The notes: generated from the letters alone by a model not told the origin. Counted from the stretch's first letter, positions 24,763 through 37,914 are shown. The stretch is DNA of 64,000 nucleotides from Dromaius novaehollandiae (GCF_036370855.1 NC_088108.1:12547448-12611447), one strand, 5' to 3'. Translations and numbers: made by a program.

Positions 24763-24867
24763 ATCTTTGATTAGTCTGAGGCACATCAAAGAAGAGTACG
24801 TTTCCAATGAATTTACATAATAGACACACTCGCAGAATTTCATAGCTCAGTAATGGCTCCAGCCTAC
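24763..24867 (-). other. Candidate coding exon, unidentified protein
   Basis: The minus-strand acceptor has a long pyrimidine tract (CTCTTTTTTTCCTCTTCC and on to TATTTTGCAG). The donor is AGAT followed by GTAAGA. Between them 105 bases are open in one frame, with two bases completing a codon, 34 codons and one left over. The peptide begins RLEPLLSYEILRVCLLC and includes FIGNVLFFDVPQTNQR. Phase is compatible with the candidate exons on either side (24995-25096 and 18977-19203). Function is unknown. It is an inference from splice signals and an open frame. Confidence 0.28.
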
Positions 24868-24994
24868 CTGCAAAATAGTAGTACAAAGTTGATAATAAAA
24901 TAGCAGAAAACAGGAAGAGGAAAAAAAGAGCAGCAAATGGCTGAAAACCCTGTCCCCCCTGTAGGGACCAGTTCCGTTGTCTTTTTCTTCACAC

Positions 24995-25096
24995 TGTCAG
25001 CCCGAACATCTGACCAAAAAACAGTGAAAGAATCTAAAAGAGGACCGTGGAAGTGAAATTGGATACCAGAGTCAAGGAGCTCTTGTGGAGAACACC
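24995..25096 (-). other. Candidate coding exon, unidentified protein
   Basis: The minus-strand acceptor CTTTTGGCAG is modest and the chosen donor (ACA then GTGTGA) is weak. The donor was picked partly because it keeps phase with the next exon. The 102 bases are open, reading CSPQELLDSGIQFHFHGPLL and on to FWSDVRAD. The frame remains open past the donor for about another 25 codons. Entry phase fits the exon at 26677-26956. Its support rests more on its neighbours than on its own signals. Confidence 0.2.
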
Positions 25097-25848
25097 CTGC
25101 CAAAAGTTCCCTTTCTGTAAAATGCTGGAAAGAGTTTTTGAGAGTGCAGAGCTGCCAGAAATCAGCCTGCTCATGGGTTTAAGAAGAAAATAGCCCATGC
25201 GTGTGTCTAAGAACTAGAAATCAGGATGGACTGTATTTTGCTGGAATTCTGCAGGCATCTGACAGAGCAATGCTGTGGTGGGCTTAAAATCTCCCAATCC
25301 TGTGCTTTTTTCAGCTGATACTGGTTTTCCAGTTCATATAAAATAACTGCTATCTTCATACTTCCAAAAAGTAAACAGACAAGCTCTGGAGAAAGTGTAT
25401 GCCGTGTAAAGGAATTCAGTGCAGAGACGTTCACACTAATGGAAATCTAAGCTTGTAAATTCATATGAAACAAAGCTGTACAGACTTTCCTGATCGCGAT
25501 CAGATACAGTTGAGCCAAAGTTACTTGATACTAGGCCTAAATTAAGAAGCTTTGATTCTTGCCAGAGATTATTAGCTTGGGGACTGTGCCAAACCTTTGT
25601 GGCAAGACTCTATCTGGATCTCAGGTGGGATGCATGTAGTCAGCATTGCTATCTCCAGCTTGTGCATTTCCAATTTTGAGACTAACGTGAGTAGACTGAG
25701 GTCCCTCAGCATCTGTCAGTATAAAAATTCTGTCTTCCTCGTGAAATTCGTAGCACATGAGCATATGTTCTGCTTGCAGTCACAGACATATGGAGCAGAG
25801 GTGATTCAGCATTTCCAACCTCACGATTAAAAATAACCCCCCAAAAAG
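25097..25848. other. Gene-free or intronic stretch
   Basis: A minus-strand frame at 25207-25434 is open but has no adequate splice pair. A plus frame at 25597-25830 likewise. Nothing else is supported. Confidence 0.35.
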
Positions 25849-25892
25849 CTGTCATCTCCAGAGGTCTCTTCCAACCTCAACTATTCCCCCAG
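25849..25892 (+). repeat. CR1 LINE 3' end fragment
   Basis: GTCATCTCCAGAGGTCTCTT followed by CCAACCTCAACTATTC closely matches the end of avian CR1 elements. There GATCTCCAGAGGTCCCTTCC is followed by AACCTCAACCATTCTGTGA. The terminal ATTCTGTGA-type repeats are replaced by a C-run. Only the last ~45 bases remain, as expected for 5'-truncated CR1 copies. This is the best repeat call pointing to a bird. Confidence 0.65.
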
Positions 25893-26018
25893 TACCTTTT
25901 TTCTCCACAGAAAGGCATGAGTTTGAAAATAAGAAAGAAATTCCAAGAATATTTACTTGTCTTTTAGTATGTGGTCCTTAGGTTCACCCAGATTGCTCGG
26001 TTCCTAGCTTGTTTTGCA

Positions 26019-26029
26019 CCCCCCCCCCC
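26019..26029 (+). repeat. C11 homopolymer
   Basis: Eleven C in a row, followed by ACC and TTTTTGGGAGTGGGGGAG. The complementary strand carries a G11 run, so the site is prone to length errors and to G-rich secondary structure. Confidence 0.8.
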
Positions 26030-26676
26030 ACCTTTTTGGGAGTGGGGGAGAAGGGTTAGTTTGAGGGCTAGTTTTCTTGGATAAACATAGGAATCTAGAA
26101 ACTGGGACTTTAAAAGAGACACCTTCTACTGTGATATTTGACAGCAATGCAAACTTTGCTCAAGGTTATTCATCCCTCTAACCATTGACCTCTGTGTTCT
26201 CTAAACACACGGCTGAAGGATGATGGTGACAAGGAATTTGTCAAACTCAGCCAGAAAGCATGAATTAGAATTAGAAGAAACAACTTGTGCAGTACTTCCC
26301 AGAAAAATGACTTTGTAAAAATGGCATCCTTTTACTTAAAGAAAACCCTTCCTTATGTGCCCACAGAAGTATTCTTTGGAAACAAATTTTTTTTTTTTGA
26401 TTTTGTCACTTAACAAACATTTGAGTACAACAAACAAACTTTTTGAGTAAAAAGAGCTGGTGGCTTGCTTTTGTTTTTTCATTTTTGTTTTTAACCTTTT
26501 GCATATTCAGCAGAGTTGTTATTCAACAGTGTGAGATACATCTGCCAGTACTGGGGCTTTCATAGCTGTCAAAGAAGATCTAGATAATGATTTAGGCCCT
26601 AGATTGATGAAAATCCAGTGATCCCATTGCAAATGAAGAGCAGGAAAGAATGGATGACAATTTTTTGTCCTCACAC
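26030..26676. other. Gene-free or intronic stretch
   Basis: No supported gene. The minus-strand frame of the next candidate exon reads on through 26519-26676 without a stop until 26519. That raises the possibility that the donor lies elsewhere. Confidence 0.3.
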
Positions 26677-26956
26677 CTGAAATCCTATAAATCACTAGTT
26701 CCGATCTTTTTTTGCACATGCCTTCTAGTGTGGTTCGTTTATGTCTGAGGAAAACTGACTGTGCCACTAATTCTCCAAAACAACCAATATTTTGTAGCAG
26801 CTTCTCATAGCTGGTCACAGTATTCTGCTTGTGACTACAATTTTGAATGAAATCCCCAAGATACTTTAGGATGACATGGTGAAAAGTAATATTTATGGCC
26901 AAGTCTAAAAGCAAAGATGACTCATTTTCCTGATGGGCCTCAGTAGAGACCGAAGT
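26677..26956 (-). other. Candidate coding exon (280 bp), unidentified protein
   Basis: This is the longest splice-bounded open segment. The minus-strand acceptor is AGAGCTCTCCTTTCAG, with an in-frame TGA just upstream of it. The donor is ATTTCAG followed by GTGTGAGG. The frame is open for 93 codons plus one base. The peptide includes LLLDLAINITFHHVILKYLG and GCFGELVAQSVFLRHKR, and is richer in E, Q, K and L than random sequence of this composition would give. The exit phase matches the next candidate exon at 24995-25096. No known domain is recognised. Coding status is inferred. Confidence 0.32.
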
Positions 26957-28126
26957 CTGAAAGGAGAGCTCTTCTTGTCAGAATACAACCGTCTGGGGCT
27001 TCTGCATAACTAAAATATTTTTGCAAGCTGTTTGAATGTAAACCATTATGAAGCTTCACCAAAACTATTGTTGTCCACTATTTACTGTTCATTATGTCCC
27101 AGTTTAAAAATGCTTATGGCAGATACTGAAAAAAAGCAGAAACAATATAGTGTATCCAAATGAAATAGAATTAGTGTATAGCAAAACCCGACCATTTGAA
27201 TGACTATGGTCTATCCTTATTTAACCAATTTGTAAAATGCTTGCAAATAGCAATTACAGTTTGTTAAAATAATAAAAAAATAAAAAAACCAGCATTCTTT
27301 CATAAAAGATTCAATAAGTAAGAGAGTAAATTAAAAGGAATGTTATTTTTAATGAATAGTTCTGTGCTGATGCATCTCATTATTGGTTCCCTATACCAAC
27401 CAGTCCCTTCCCTAATTGATTTTTAATACATTTTCTTCTTCTGAAACAAGTGAAATCTACTTCACATATTCATCATACTTATTTTGTACATCTTTAATGG
27501 ATCAAATTGTTTTCATTAAGGTCTGCAATTATCAGTGACAGAAATGTTGACTAGATATAAATAAAAACCCGTGTTTGCTGTAGTTCTTAATTATGTTCCT
27601 TTCATTCTCATGGCATGCATTTTAGAAAACTTAAAGAATTATAATTACTGATGCATGTTGGTAGGGTGTTATTATAGTTCAGTCTCTCTTATAGTTAGTT
27701 ATACAAGCATCTGAATTTGAATATAAATCCTTTTCCTTTCACTATCACCGGAACATTGGCACTAAGATTCCTAAGTAATAGTAACACATGTATGTTTAAA
27801 ATTTTGGTTTGTGTTTGAAGTATATTGACACTGAACTTGCTGGTTCACATTTTAATTACATATATAGAGAGACCGAAAGTGAAATAATATTACTGCTAGA
27901 GTGGTCAAAAAGCAGAGCTTCTAGTTTGGAGGAAATTTTCATTTTCTTTCAGTCTGACCAAATCTGATCTGATATCAAACCTCACTGTCTTAGAACTTGT
28001 TTGGTAGTGGTAAAGTGTTAATTACAGTCCAGTTAATCTTGTCCTTTCCATCCACTTGGTAGAAATATCTTCTCAAGACCAAAAATACGTGCGAGAAAGG
28101 CTTCAAATAAATCCTGAAGGCCTTAC
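26957..28126. other. Intron-like or intergenic AT-rich stretch
   Basis: Very AT-rich with an A-rich simple tract at about 27268-27290. A strong minus-strand acceptor (GTTTCTGCTTTTTTTCAG, about 27130) is followed by only 13 open codons. No repeat is recognised. Confidence 0.35.
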
Positions 28127-28241
28127 TTTCAGTCTGTGTTGTATGGACTGTAGGCTTATATACATCACTGTCAATGAAGCCACAGTGATTTATACTACTG
28201 GCTAGTTGTCCATAGAGAGATGAAGTCAAAGAAACTCTCCA
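28127..28241 (-). other. Candidate coding exon with ambiguous donor
   Basis: The minus-strand acceptor (CTTCTGGTTTGTCTAACG and on to CTATAG) opens a frame reading WRVSLTSSLYGQLASSINHC. The best donor is GAAA followed by GTAAGG. Its exit phase does not match the next exon at 26677-26956, and the frame stays open to 27990. So either the donor is one of the weaker downstream GTs, an unseen exon intervenes, or the call is false. Confidence 0.17.
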
Positions 28242-31200
28242 CTATAGCGTTAGACAAACCAGAAGCGGCAGGCTCCATATTAATTCTGCTTGCTCTTTAA
28301 TTTCAGGAAGTCAGCACTGAGCCTTATGGATGTGTTCAGGCAGGAGTTCTGCGTGATCTCAGAGTAGCTGAAGGGCATCAGATGCCCTATTTCTGCCACT
28401 GAGACGTGCCTCAGCAGACAAGTAATAGATTATAAATCTCTGAAAGCATTTTTCAGTCGTGCATCTTTACCATATCCCTAAACCAACCACATGATTTCAA
28501 AGCGCATAAAAATCACTTGTACCAGAGGATTTTGCAGCATAGATAATACTGTGGAAGCTCACTGTAGTGTCATTTTGGCACAAATAATTGGGTATGGAAC
28601 AGCACATATACAAAAAAGGAAAAATGTCTTTATCACATACTAGCGCACAGGATGAGTAATATAGAGTTACAGTTGTAATAATCCATCACTGTCTTTCTGT
28701 ATTGAAATTGCAAACAAAAAATACAATGCTTGGACTGTAAAAAATCAAACCAAACACCTGTGGTAGAATTAGATTATTGGGTTATATCCTAGCTGGTAGG
28801 TCTGTAAAATTGAACTCTCTTTCAGTTCCACTTCAGATTTATTGCTGACTAAATCAAAAGTCGGTTTGCTAAGATGAGGACTTGCCATTTTGTGACTAAA
28901 ATGTTCTTTTATTCTGGATAATTTGGGTGCGTATTCATCGTTCCCTGCAATGTTACTTCTTACAAGATACTGCTGTTTCTTCTAGCTTGTTTTTTCCTCC
29001 TTCCTACCAAAGGAACAAGCTGCTAGCTTGCAAAAATTCTCCATATGCACCTTCATTTAGATTTGTAAGCTGTCAGATGCCCCTGTGATTATTTGTGTGA
29101 TGGAGACAGAGCTGGGAGCAGCGTAGTGATTTGTACAGATGAGCGATACGTGCACGTTCCCCTAGTTGGAGAATGCTTCTAGCTGGACCATAGCCAGGAC
29201 GCAGGAGGTTGTGAGCCACTAGCTGTGACATGCCTGAAAGGTGATCTCAATGGAAAACAATCGGCTCCTGGGCAAGGGCAACTGTAACTCGTGGGGGAAG
29301 CAGATGTTGTGTTCCCATTTAGGGTCAGTGGGCACAGAGAGGTCTCTGCGGTCACCGCTGCTGTTATTGTCACCTCATGGAGTTTCTCCTTTACCCTCAG
29401 TGGTCAGAGTCTGTTCCAGTGCTTGATGATTCTGTCCTGTCCTAGGTACCACTGCCGAAGAGGGGCTCATTGCGTAAAGACAAGCTGGTCTCAGACATTA
29501 TTAAACAATGTGTTGTCACTTCCTAGCTATTAGCATCTTTTGCTTCAGCAACTGCACAGAAAGTTGGAAAACATGACTTGCTTTATGAAGAAGAACAAAT
29601 TTTGGTGCATCTTGTGTAGAGTATTTTTTTTTAAGTGACTGGTGACCACTAAAAAGAAGTTGCCAGAGAAAAAGAAATTCTCCAAAATGTTAGCCATTCT
29701 GTAATCAGATATGCCAAATTTCTCCCTCATTTTTCCCTTCTTCTTCTTTGTTCAGCTCTGCAGTACTTCTTAGAAACATGTTTGCTGCAGAGTTGGTGGG
29801 CTTTAACTCTTGCTTTTAAATGAGTAATGCAATATTATTTCAATGGAATGCGAAATATTTTTGTGGGGATTTCTTCATTTGTTTTCTACTGCTCTGTCCT
29901 GTGTTCCTGGTATTTGCTGAGAGCATAGCATTAGTTAAATCTATCTTGCAATCAATGATACATCTTCTTCTTTTTGCTGTGTGATGTGGCAATGACACAA
30001 GGAGTTGGTCCTTCTGCTGTTGTGGTTGGTTGATTACTGTAGAAATTTAATTTTTGAGAAGTTTTGCAGGAAAGCTATAAGATGAAGAAAAAATATAGTG
30101 CTTTTGGGAAGTCCTTTCAGTCCTTCACAGGTGCTTTTTGTTTTCTTCAGCACTCAATATCTTTTGAATAATTAGTGTATCAAGCCACTTCTCAGGTGAG
30201 ATATTGCTCTATTCCATCTACATTTGAGTGCGTTTGAATCCATGCATACCTCTTCCTGCAAAAGCCTTACTATAATATGATGTTTTACTAATCTGTGACA
30301 GGACAGAATCCAGTACTTAGATACCCTTGGACAGTGTTTTTGGCTTATCAGTGATTTATTTATGTGCCAGAAGAGTTCAGATTTGCGTGTCTTGAAAACA
30401 AAAGATGGTGATGCTTTTTGGCAAAACTGGCTGCTTGTTTGTCTGCGAGCTGCTTGGGATGATACTAGGCCAAGTTTAAGTGAAATTTTTTTAACGTTTT
30501 TCCACTTGCTTATTTTATTATAGCAATATATATTTCTTTATATATTGTTGCTGCGTCCTGTTTTACTAGGCACTTTATAGCAAAAGAGATGTTTTTGGTG
30601 GAAGGAAATATAACCTGGGCCTGGTTACGGCACTTGTTTTATCTGGTTTGTGTTACAGTTTTATCTCCCAAATTGCAGCTAAAACAAAACATACGTGTGC
30701 GTAGTCCCTGCCCCAAAAGGCTGTTTCGTTTGAAAATAGCATTTGAAAAGTAACATTTGAAAATATGCAGTAAATAACTAGTAATGTGGCACATGTGGAA
30801 GAAGAGGCAAGATTATAAACTTGGACTTTCTGTAGCTGCTTATGTTCTCCCTTGCACTAAGAACGCTCCAGCATGTCAGCCCTGAAACTTGAAACAGAAA
30901 ATGCACGTGACAATGGAGAAAAACATATTTTATGAGAAAAATACCCATTTTGTATAGATTTTCTTTAAAGTGAGGAATCAGGAAGGAAATCCTTATACAT
31001 ATCCTTTTTCTCAAATATCCTTTGCTAAGGGTCTAATCTTAAGCCATTTGTTGGAAGCATCTGTACCGTATCTGTGGCAAGGGCCAGATTCCATCAAAAT
31101 ATGACTTTGAAAATCCAGTATCCTTAACAGACCTAGGAGTAGATTTTGTATATTCATTAAATAGCGGTTGTAAATGTTCACTGAAGTGTCTGAGTTATAC

Positions 31201-31592
31201 CACAGAGTAATACATCTCATCTTCTATGCTTGTAAAACCTCAGATTATGTTTTGGTAAACAGGCACATAAATATGATTTGCTTATTTTTTTGATCTTCTG
31301 AAAGGTAAACAGCATACCTACCAGGAAATGTCAAACGTATTTATGCCATTAAAAATATTTTTTACAGGCAAATAAACAACTCTTTAAAACCTGAAACAAA
31401 TGCTTTTGTTTGTAAATTGACTGTGTTGTAAACCTGGAAGCTTTCTTAGAAGCATTAATGCAGGTAAGTAATTAATGCAGGCAAACTTTCAAGCTCTACT
31501 AGCATTTCACATATAAAAAATTTTTTTTTTTTTCTGAACAAGCATCTAAATAGCACCATCATTGCCCTGTTAAGACTAAAGTATGTGTTTAC
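28242..31592. other. Gene-free or intronic stretch
   Basis: No supported gene. Good but unpaired acceptors occur on the minus strand (about 30889, TGTTTCAAGTTTCAG) and on the plus strand (about 29757, CTTCTTCTTTGTTCAG). A31515-31520 next to T31521-31533 forms a short A/T block. GC rises mildly at 29.1-29.45 kb. Confidence 0.35.
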
Positions 31593-31772
31593 CTGAGACT
31601 TTGTATAATAACAGGTGAACTCAATTGCTTGGAACATACAGGGGTTTTTTTTGACCGCAAGTTCTCCAGTTGTTTGTGCCTTAGTCTTCCCTGTCACAGA
31701 TGGGAAGTCCATGCTGGTGGTTAAGATACAAGTATGAAAGAGATCCTTCTTTACCAAGTAGTGAATCTCACC
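31593..31772 (-). other. Candidate coding exon (180 bp), unidentified protein
   Basis: The minus-strand acceptor CACCTTTTCTTTGTTGCCAG and donor TCTCAG followed by GTAAAC are both close to consensus. The 180 bases between are exactly 60 open codons, a symmetric exon. The peptide starts GEIHYLVKKDLFHTC, is Thr- and Lys-rich, and ends FTCYYTKSQ. The other two frames are interrupted by stops. No domain is recognised. Among all candidates this has the best combination of two good splice sites with an open frame, but identity and expression are unknown. Confidence 0.33.
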
Positions 31773-32684
31773 CTGGCAACAAAGAAAAGGTGCATGAAAG
31801 TATGACTATAGGGCTCCAGAGGGTACTGGTGGGAGGAGAGTACAGTATGGCACTGGACCTGGTGTAGTTTAGTGTGTGGAAAGATGCCTAAAGAATTGAC
31901 ATTGTTCAGATGGGTGGACACTTCTGACCGAGAGAGGGAAGTCACTAGGATGTTTATTTTGCTCTTCTGGATTGCAAAAGGTGACTACTTGAAGGAGAAA
32001 TGTAAAATACTTCACTTGAGCTGCGGATGGAGACCAGCAGGGTAAAGCAGCTGGGTGGGCGGCTCAGGTACCTACAGTAGCAAAGGAAGTGTTGGAGGCA
32101 TCAGGGAGTTCTGCACATGTGTGAGGAAGAGGAAGAGCATGAAACTGTCCTGAACAAGAGTTCAATGTCATGCTTTTAATAATTTTGTTCCCATCTCATT
32201 GTCCTTTCCACCCTTGCTTGGGAATTTACAGACTCTTGTCAAACATGGTTTCTTTTTTGATACTTGTTGTAATTACCAGAGTAGTGGTGTTCTGGCTCTC
32301 TCTCTTGGCTCACTGTTACAATTTACATCTCCTGTATTCACTGCATGCTCTCCAAAACGTACGTGGAGAGTGTGGGAAATATTTTTTCTTGTGGGAAGGA
32401 GTTTTATTACTCTTAAGAAAGCCAACTTGAAGAAGGGGGTCTACTAAAACACCAGCTGTCTGTCCCTAACAATTTGTCTTTTAAAACATGATATAATGCC
32501 AAGAGTACAAAAAAGAATTCTTAATTGATTCAGATAGGACTCGATTTCAAAGCAAGTCTTTGAAATGCTCTGATGTCTGTTGTCGTAAAGGATGTTCTGC
32601 CAGAGGAGCACTCATCAGTGCTGTGAGAAGCCCTGGGGGGAAGGACCTGCAAGTGTGGCCGAGGTGGTCATGCGGGTGGCACAC
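31773..32684. other. Gene-free or intronic stretch
   Basis: Overlapping plus-strand frames at 32170-32447 and a minus frame at 31751-31945 have no splice support. No repeat is recognised. Confidence 0.35.
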
Positions 32685-32816
32685 CTCCCAGCTGCTCCTT
32701 TGGGGACACCTTTGCCACCCAGCTTGGGAGCACTGCACATTTTTTACAGCTGGCTTTATTAAACGATACTGAAGCTGTTCCCCCACAGCCCTGGTTTCAT
32801 GTTGCCACTGTTCCAA
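32685..32816 (-). other. Weak candidate coding exon
   Basis: A minus-strand acceptor (TTTTCCCCCAACATGCAG) and donor (GGGAG followed by GTGTGC) bound 44 open codons beginning LEQWQHETRAVGEQLQYRL. Phase is 0 at both ends, which would fit the candidate exon at 31593-31772. The segment is GC-rich, so an open frame is less surprising here. Another strand-matched frame continues open to 32547. Confidence 0.17.
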
Positions 32817-35800
32817 CTGCATGTTGGGGGAAAATCTGCAGCAACACTTGTTGTGTTGCATTTGTCCAAATTTTCAGCTTCTCAGGGTTGCACAGGACTC
32901 TGAGCTGCAGGAGGGGAGGGAGATGCTTGGTTGTGGTCTGAGAGTCCTGGAGATCTCTTCTGGATTAATATGGGAGCCAAGGAAGAAGCCACTAGAGATA
33001 GTCTCAAATGGCAGAGTCAACACAATCATTTTTGATGATATTACATGATTTTTAATGTGACTTTTTAAATTTGCGTTCTCTTCACCTCCTCTTCCCCTAA
33101 GTATTTGTCAGGCCTTACAATGACTATCCATATAAAACCCAGAGGATTAGCAAACTTACTGTTAAAAACACAATGTCAGAAATACCAAGTATCTATTACA
33201 CTCTACCTGATGAAAGGGGAGGGCATAGCAAAATGTCTTATTTGTACATGGGCAATTACATTTTGGCAAAGTTTTTTCTTTTGCTCATGTTAGAGATCAT
33301 AGAGCTTATGCTTGGGCAACATCTCACAGAAACACAAACAAAATTTGTGTTGGCTTAAATTATTAAGTATACAGTAGAACTGCCAAAAAAATGGAGAGAG
33401 AATTGGGCTGTTTTTCATTTTTGTTTTTATTTACTCGGATGTCCTGTTGATCCTCACTATAACTGTAACTGTTCAGCATAGCAGTGGAGACTTATCACAC
33501 CCTTGCATAGGCTCCCCATGCATGCTGTTAATGAACAAACAAGTTGCAGAATAAACTTTATGGGAAGATGCCCTGATTTAGGAAGAACAGACATACCTGA
33601 AGGCAGAATAAAAGGTTAACTTGAGAAATGAAACTAAAACCAAAAAAAAAGTCCTCACAACAAGGTATTTGTGCTGTTATAGGAGGATGTATGAGCTAGC
33701 TTCATTCATGCATAGAATTGGATATGTTTTCATTTTACTTCTTTTTTTCACTCTCTCCATTCTCAGTAGTGTAGTTGCAATCAACACAATTTATGTTTGG
33801 CTTTAGGGATTTTTATAAGGTAAATCAGGTTCATTTTTATTTCACTATTTCAAGAGAATTGAATCAGAGAGTGATTTTAAAGTTAAAAAAAATATGGAAG
33901 CCACCCCAAAGAATTTGTAATGGTGATGGTTGTAGAAAACTTTGAAAGCCAGTTTGTGAAGAAAGATCTTATCAGGCACTACTAGATTATGAGTTAAATT
34001 AAGAGCAGTCACCATTTCGTCTCACTTTCTTCAGTGCGCTGAAGCATGCCATTTCTGCAGCTATGAGACACTCACCTACACACAGACAGGTAGCACAGGG
34101 ACATTTTGTGTCATTCTGAAATTTGAATACTTTTGAAAGGGGTTGTTATGCAGATGCACCAGTATTGTACAACTGAATATTCATTTTCGTGGTATGTGTT
34201 GTAGAAGGGCTTGCCAAATGGCGATGGTGGAGGATGCGTATGAGATAATGCCTCAAAACACTCCTACGTGGATTCTGGTAACACTAACCGCACTGAGTTG
34301 TTCTTCCTCACGTAAAGTGCTGTGTGCATGGTGGGATTCCATTGGGGAGGGATAGAAAAATCCATCTACCACCAAAATGTAAATTACATTTCCAGTCACA
34401 TAACAAGCTCCATAGGTGCAAATAGGAATGTTTCAAATTGCCAAGTACCAAATGTTTATTTTCATGTTTTTAATAACAATGCCTCAGTTCATTCAAATGT
34501 GTGACTTGCATTTCTTAGTAAAATGGGATTCTTTACGAAGTGTTATGGGATCCTGGGATCAGAGATAAGCAAAATAATTACAGTTATTTAACGATGACTA
34601 ACAAAATTAGAATAGAAAAACTAAACAATACATAATCAATAAGGAATGGTGAGTTCAGATACAAACTCAGACTTGCAGAGCTGCTGTGAACATACTTAGA
34701 ATTTTTATGGCTCAGGGTAGTTATTTTCTGACACTCTGGAAACTTGACACTTGTGTGACAGAAGGCAGATTTCTTAGAAGTACCCTTGGCTAGAATATTT
34801 CATTTTATTAAATAAGACTCTGCTGTTATTTCTCTAAGCAGCCCAAAAATAGTTGTCCGTTTCTCTCAATTTCAGAAAATCTACCAGTATATTTGTAATG
34901 ACATAACACCATAAAATAATTTAGAATAACTATTAGTAATGATAATTTTTTATCAAGTCCGACTACGCCCCTTCCGAAACATCATATTTGTGTGCGTGCA
35001 TATTTTGTACGTTATATGTATGATTATGTCTGACATAGAAGCTAGGTTTCAATTGTATACTCAACTTGCTAAATGATGACAGAAGGCCAGGCTACTCAGA
35101 TGTTCTGCAGCAGTCAAAATGGGTAGTAACACATTTCTTCAGAATGAATATCCAGTGGCCTCCTCTGATCCAGAACATGCTTTGAGAGGTTGCACAGTTT
35201 CTTATGACATAGCTGTTCTGTGGTATAGAGAGGAATATGTGGGAGAATAGCTGTCTGAAGATAGCTGAAGGAAAGGTGCTGTATTCTTGATAAGCAGAAA
35301 TAGTAGAAATGTTCAGGGAGAGTTGTCTTTGGCAACACCTACTTTATGTTTGCTTTTCTATTCACAGATTCCTGTGTGATAATGGTACAAATACTTGTGA
35401 AAAAGGACCTACTGTAGGTGCAATGTGTATGTTAGTGTCCAGTCCCTCTACCATGGCCAAAGTTCACACAGACATCACCAGTCATTCTGTAGTATATCAA
35501 GTGCTCTCCCTCTCTCAATGGTGAAAGTTGGTAGGCTATAGCATTTAATTGTTATTTAGTAGTACTATGTGATAGAGAGCCATATGTGAATTATAAGGCT
35601 TAGTACTTGTATCTGATGAGACTGCACTTGATAACCTCTAACTAAAACCCTGCTGTGTTACATGTGTTGCAAGAGAGTTTGACTTAGCTTAATCCTCCTT
35701 CGTTGTAGGCTGAGACAAAATGGTAAGTTCAGTGCCTTTAATTTTGCAGCCATAAATTTATGCCCTTCCCTTTTGCTGTAGAAATTACGCAGTCAGTTGG

Positions 35801-36939
35801 ATTAGCTGGAACTAGTATTAGGCCTTTCAATAGCAGCACAGTCTAGGTAATCAGAAACAACTCGTGATCTGCATTACTCTGGGTTTGCCAGAAGCTAAGT
35901 GTGAGCACATAGTTTTTGCTGGTACAGCGCTACTTGCTAAGCTTCTGATACTTAATCCTGGGTTTGAGTCCTTAGTCTGAAGCCAAATGAATGTAGAGTA
36001 AGTTCGAGGAAAAACATGAGTTAACCTTCAAGCTAAGAAGCATATTAAGGAAATAAAAGTTTTCAGAGTCTATTATACAGTCTGATGAATCTGACATGTT
36101 TTGCATTCTCTGAGGCTATAAAGTTAAGAATTGAGCTGTTTAGGAGTATAAGGCTGTAAAAACCATCAAATTCTGTCCTCCACAGTCTCAGGCAGCTTAC
36201 AGGAGATGTTAATTCAGGAGGAGAATGTTTCCTCCATGACTCTTCCCTCACTACCTCCCTCTCACATATGGGTTTCCTCTTAGAATTGACGGAACATTTT
36301 TAAAGTCCACCTAGTAGTTAAGAGGAAGCATTGAAGCTTTTGAGATGCTGCAGTCAAGAAAAAATAATTCCAGTCTTGTTAAAGCTTCTTTTGTTTCTGT
36401 TTTGCACTCAGTAGTTTGAGTTTGGCTACTTCCCAACAGAGGAAAACAATTTATATGAAGAAAAATAGGAAATAAGTAGTGTGTGATCTTTTTCCAGACA
36501 AGCTGTCAAAAGTGCTTTATATTTAAACCTAAATTTTTAAAAACTTGTGCTGTGAAGTAGTTTGGCGTTTTACCTAGGGCAAATTAGTATTATTTCTTAA
36601 GACTTTAGCAATGTCTGTTATGTTGATTACAATGCAGAATAGCTTTTTTGATACAAGTGTCAGACTTCCTTTTAAAACTGGGCTGGAATTTTATGTTGAT
36701 GATAACAAAGCAATGTATGGGATGGAATTACTTCCAAAGCCTCTTTTGTGCTTGAATTCTGAGGTGCCTTAAAGACTTTTTCTTATTTCTTTATCATCTC
36801 ATGCAGGAGCTCCAAGGATGCACAAATTCGAAGTAGAACCCTATTGCTCTGGGGTACAGCTCTCCTTAGATTTGGGGATGCCCTGGAAAAGGCTAAAATT
36901 CAGGGGCTTCCCTCCTCCCCCTTGAGTGCTGTGTGACCT
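32817..36939. other. Gene-free or intronic stretch
   Basis: No supported gene. A strong unpaired minus-strand acceptor (CACCTTTCCTTCAG, about 35243) precedes sequence open in two frames but with no adequate donor. No recognisable repeat was found. Confidence 0.35.
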
Positions 36940-37004
36940 ACCTACCACCTCTCTCAGCCCAGTCTGCTTCCTTCATTGCCCAGGGCTTTAAAAGTTGCCT
37001 TCAG

Positions 37005-37085
37005 GCCCTCCTTCCTGAAAGTAGCTCCCACCTCTTGTCTTTCATTCCTGTTTAGATAGTGAACTCGTGGGATGTGGGCTTGCTT
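37005..37085 (+). repeat. Possible L2/MIR-type 3' end relic
   Basis: CTTTCATTCCTGTTTAGATA followed by GTGAACTCGTGGGATGTGGG resembles the L2/MIR-family 3' segment in which CTAGACTGTGAGCTCC precedes a G-rich AGGGCAGGGAC-type block. A pyrimidine-rich stretch with CCTTCAGGCCCTCC just upstream fits the L2 context loosely. The similarity is weak and short. Confidence 0.25.
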
Positions 37086-37914
37086 TTTCTACATGTATGT
37101 TCAGCGAGAGATAAGTTTATGGAACAGCAATGAGGCAAAAGCCCTGAGGCTGCAAGCCAAGAGGAGGAGGGACCTGCTGGGCTATTAGGTAGTGTATGAA
37201 TAAGTCATGGTATGTTTGGGAGGAAGAAGCGGCAGCCCAGTCTCTGTCCTAGCAACCCTGTATGGCTAACATTGGTTGTGTGTACTTCACTGAATTTGAC
37301 TTATTCTGGTTTGCTTTACATTGTACCCACTGGTTTATGTAGATGTAAATGGACTGGCCTTATCAACTGCAAATATTGCAGCTGAGAGATGAGGAGGCTC
37401 TTAAACTGCTCTAGCTTGATTCCTTGCTGTTGTCTCCATGTGGCTAATACCTGGGAGATGTTTTTGTGAATGGTGCACTCGGTCAAGTGTTCACAGAGGA
37501 TTTTAAAATTGAAATATCTTTTCTGATAATGTGTTTTTGTGTTTCTTTTTTGTGTATACCCTTTTGCAGAACTGGGGTTTCTGACAGAAAATTACAGCCC
37601 TAGTCCCACAAATACTCACTTTTCTGTTATTCCTTGATTGTCCCCACTGGCACACTGCAGGGATGCCAGGAGACTGTGATTTCTGAATTTGGAGTTCTGC
37701 CTGCGGACAGAGGACGGAGCTGCTCAGAACGCGCCAGGCAGCTCTCAGATAAAAAGGGTTCTCTAGCCTGTAGTGAATAGCAAATGTGCTGTCTGGAGCT
37801 AGCCTGTGTTAGAGAGGCTTTTCTAGCCTATGTGTAAGGTAGATAAAATCAGATAGAACTGTGGAGAGAAGGGCATAATGCATGCAAACAAACATATAAT
37901 AAATAAAATACAGT

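Noticed and set aside
29370..29450. CR1-like words such as CTGTTCCAGTGCTTGA
   Set aside because: Only about a dozen bases match the CR1 internal 3' region and the flanks do not, so chance is as likely.
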